From Crinalium sp049646245 (lineage in GTDB: Bacteria; Cyanobacteriota; Cyanobacteriia; Cyanobacteriales; PCC-9333), in assembly GCA_049646245.1 (NCBI GenBank), contig JBARVL010000034.1, positions 1 through 15,462 of the forward strand: 15,462 nt of DNA, given 5' to 3'. Shown here piece by piece: positions 13,830-15,462 of the stretch (position 1 is the stretch's first letter; the number at the start of each line of letters is the position of its first letter). Both the position numbers and the translations under genes were made by a program. The notes under the pieces were generated by a model. That model was not told the DNA's origin, made no database searches, and saw only the letters and a program-made list of their open reading frames with translations.

Positions 13830-15149
13830 CTAATTTATCCAATCTTGGATCTCTTGCGCTAACCAAATACTCTCAGCTTCACTCAAAGCGCTACCAAGAT
13901 TATAAACTTGTTTACCTGCGCGGATACTAACTTGATAAACTAAACCTTGCTTTTGCAAAAAAACGCCTAAAATATCCTCAACATCTCCTACTTGCTTACC
14001 ATAAACTGATCTAAATAGTTGACGTTCTAAATAAAAGCGATCGCCCTCAAAATAAATATTCCTGCCTTCGCAAAAAAACATCAATAATGCAACACTTATC
14101 CCTACTGAAAAAAGTAATCCTAAAGGTAGAACCCAAATTACTAATAAAGGTAACGAAATTAACCATTTCGCAAAATATAAACTAGCAAATATCCCTAAAG
14201 AACCAAATTTGCCTAGTTTTCTGCTGCCTCCAGCAGGAAGATAAATTTCTAACCGTTCTGAAGACTTATTTACCTTTATTTGAGTAGCAACAGGTTGAGT
14301 AATTTTATTTCTAATATTAACATTACTAGACTTGATCGGTAAACCAGAGTTGAGCAATTCCAATGCTTGACGCGCATTACCAAATCGTTTTTCTATAGCT
14401 GGCTCTATTAGCTTTTCAATCCAGCTAATTAAGCTAGAACTAACACTTACTTGATTAGCAAATTGAATTCGTGAGTCTTTTTGTGGTAAATCAACAGGAG
14501 CAATACCAGTAATTAAGTGAATTAATGTTGTCCCTAAAGCATATAAATCTGATGCTGGAACTGCTCTTCCCCAAAATTGTTCTAAAGGTGCATAACCACT
14601 CGTACCAACTACTGTAAAGGTAACACCTGTAAACGCTTCTTTATCCTGTACAGAGCCAAAATCTACCAGATAAATTTGTTCATATTCTCCCCAAATTAAA
14701 TTACTCGGCTTAATATCCCGATGTAGTACTGGTGGGTTAAGTTCGTGCAGATAAATCAGAACATTTAAAACTTGAGTAGCAATTTCTTTAACCTGGGTTT
14801 CTGTGAAGCATTTCCCTTCAGCTAATAATTCTTGTAGGGTGATACCTGGAATATAATCTTGCACTATTACAAACCAAAGTAATCCTTCCTCTGCTTTCTG
14901 AGCTAAGGTAAAATCATTTCGATACCGAGGAATTTGGGGATGATTAAGATTTGCTAAAACTTTAGCTTCCCGCTCAAATAGCTTCAGTTCCTCCCACTGC
15001 ATTTGAGGACTAAAAGCTAGGAGCTTTACTATTACCTGTTCATTAGTTTGTAAATCTGTAGCTAACCAAGTTTGGCGACCTGGGGCAGTTCTTCCTAACT
15101 GCTGTTGAAGTTGATAGCGTTCTTGTAATACCTGTTTCGCCTGCAACAT
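13830..15149 (-). CDS. Serine/threonine protein kinase with C-terminal membrane region
   Basis: This is a eukaryotic-type (Hanks) kinase. The ATG at 15147-15149 gives MLQAKQVLQERYQLQQQLGR, a typical cyanobacterial kinase N-terminus. A TTG at 15164 lies in a dispersed repeat and is less likely. In this numbering the nucleotide loop is LGRTAPGRQTWLA, the catalytic Lys is 42 (IVKLL), the catalytic loop is LHRDIKPSN (Asp145, Asn150), the metal motif is VDFG (Asp163), and the activation segment GTSGYAPLEQF follows. All key residues are present, so it should be active. A linker (about 270-312) precedes two hydrophobic segments, about 316-340 and 341-360. A roughly 80-residue soluble C-terminus (EGRNIYFEGDRFYLERQLF... 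IYFEGDRF-like beta strands) follows and is of unknown function. Substrate and signal are unknown. It stands alone, without a phosphatase or response regulator beside it. Confidence 0.92.
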   Translation of the reverse strand: MLQAKQVLQERYQLQQQLGRTAPGRQTWLATDLQTNEQVIVKLLAFSPQMQWEELKLFEREAKVLANLNHPQIPRYRNDFTLAQKAEEGLLWFVIVQDYIPGITLQELLAEGKCFTETQVKEIATQVLNVLIYLHELNPPVLHRDIKPSNLIWGEYEQIYLVDFGSVQDKEAFTGVTFTVVGTSGYAPLEQFWGRAVPASDLYALGTTLIHLITGIAPVDLPQKDSRIQFANQVSVSSSLISWIEKLIEPAIEKRFGNARQALELLNSGLPIKSSNVNIRNKITQPVATQIKVNKSSERLEIYLPAGGSRKLGKFGSLGIFASLYFAKWLISLPLLVIWVLPLGLLFSVGISVALLMFFCEGRNIYFEGDRFYLERQLFRSVYGKQVGDVEDILGVFLQKQGLVYQVSIRAGKQVYNLGSALSEAESIWLAQEIQDWIN

Positions 15150-15153
15150 CCGA

Positions 15154-15196
15154 TCAATTAACAATTAACAATGAACAATTATCAGTAACCAATGAA
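15154..15196. repeat. AT-rich dispersed repeat, copy C, 5' of the kinase gene
   Basis: AACAATGAACAATTATCA matches the element next to crtE (911-940), preceded by a doubled AATTAAC. Like copy A it lies directly upstream of a start codon on the minus strand, and it contributes the alternative TTG start of the kinase. Confidence 0.6.
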
Positions 15197-15224
15197 TAAT
15201 CACCCAGCAAAAAAATAGTTATTA

Positions 15225-15306
15225 CCCTTTGCGCCCTTTGCGTTTACCTCTGCGTCCTACCCTTCGGGAAGCCTAGCGCTAACGCGCAGCTTCGCTAACG
15301 GCTAAT
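15225..15306. repeat. Dispersed cyanobacterial intergenic repeats
   Basis: The first part is CCCTTTGCG twice plus TTTACCTCTGCGTCCT. The second part is palindrome-rich: CTTC-GG-GAAG at 15262-15271, GAAGC (15268-15272) facing GCTTC (15289-15293), and two CGCTAACG copies (15278-15285 and 15293-15300). Both kinds are familiar intergenic repeats of cyanobacteria. A fragment of the first, GACGCAAAGG, also follows the purine array at about 6823-6834. Confidence 0.55.
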
Positions 15307-15343
15307 GCGTTTAAAAAATAAAACCATGCTTCCCACCCAAAAA

Positions 15344-15462
15344 CTAGAAAAAATCACGCATCCAAGGATGAGAACCAGCAAACAACAAAGATGCAGTTGC
15401 TAAAGCGCGATCGCTACCTTCAATTTGACCAGTTACAAGCAACTGATCGGGAGTAAACAAAC
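15344..15462 (-). CDS. C-terminal end of an unidentified protein (partial)
   Basis: The frame is open from the right edge to TAG at 15344-15346 and encodes about 38 residues: LFTPDQLLVTGQIEGSDRA, then LATASLLFAGSHPWMRDFF. The composition looks like real protein, a HIP1 site lies within it, and it ends cleanly before a repeat-filled spacer, as a true gene end would. I do not recognise the family. The rest of the gene lies outside the window. It is on the same strand as the kinase, upstream of it. Confidence 0.6.
   Translation of the reverse strand, partial: LFTPDQLLVTGQIEGSDRALATASLLFAGSHPWMRDFF

Noticed and set aside
15150..15164. TTG start for the kinase
   Set aside because: It lies at the edge of a dispersed repeat. 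The ATG at 15149 gives the usual N-terminus MLQAKQVLQERYQL.

Overview
The window looks like cyanobacterial chromosome. Three things support this: about a dozen HIP1 octamers (GCGATCGC, e.g. 1573, 3721, 6256, 8189, 8272, 9859, 10375, 11760, 14037, 15407); a fused ATPase/binding-protein NrtC, which is a cyanobacterial hallmark; and short dispersed intergenic repeats of the kind common in filamentous and other large-genome cyanobacteria. The moderately AT-rich base composition fits. The species cannot be named from the sequence alone.

Left end (1-3003). On the minus strand, folD (one-carbon metabolism) lies upstream of crtE, a geranylgeranyl diphosphate synthase cut by the window edge. On the plus strand, a small predicted OB-fold lipoprotein overlaps a NUDIX hydrolase gene by ATGA. 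Convergent to these (3093-3507, minus) is a degraded gene. It keeps the N-terminus and the C-terminal zinc-ribbon end of one protein family, in different frames, with the middle apparently deleted.

Centre (3551-9172, minus strand). This is a complete nitrate/nitrite ABC uptake operon, nrtA-nrtB-nrtC-nrtD. It comprises a Tat-type binding lipoprotein, a permease, an ATPase fused to a second binding-protein-like domain, and a stand-alone ATPase. It ends in a good intrinsic terminator (about 3551-3590). The 456-base gap upstream of nrtA holds a candidate NtcA site and a leader hairpin. The nrtB-nrtC spacer holds a long polypurine:polypyrimidine tract with a complementary tract next to it. The assimilatory reductase genes nirA and narB are not in the window.

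Right side (9629-15462). mutS (mismatch repair) runs on the plus strand and overlaps by ATGA an AT-rich FkbM-type methyltransferase gene. On the minus strand lie a two-gene toxin-antitoxin-like module, whose junction carries a perfect 43-bp tandem duplication, and a Ser/Thr protein kinase with a C-terminal membrane region. The C-terminal end of an unidentified protein reaches the right edge.

I see no clearly new multi-gene system. The most notable points are the TA junction duplication, the internally deleted gene, the purine/pyrimidine structure inside the nrt operon, and a substituted ligand position in NrtA. I saw no rRNA, tRNA, CRISPR array, transposase or complete insertion sequence.
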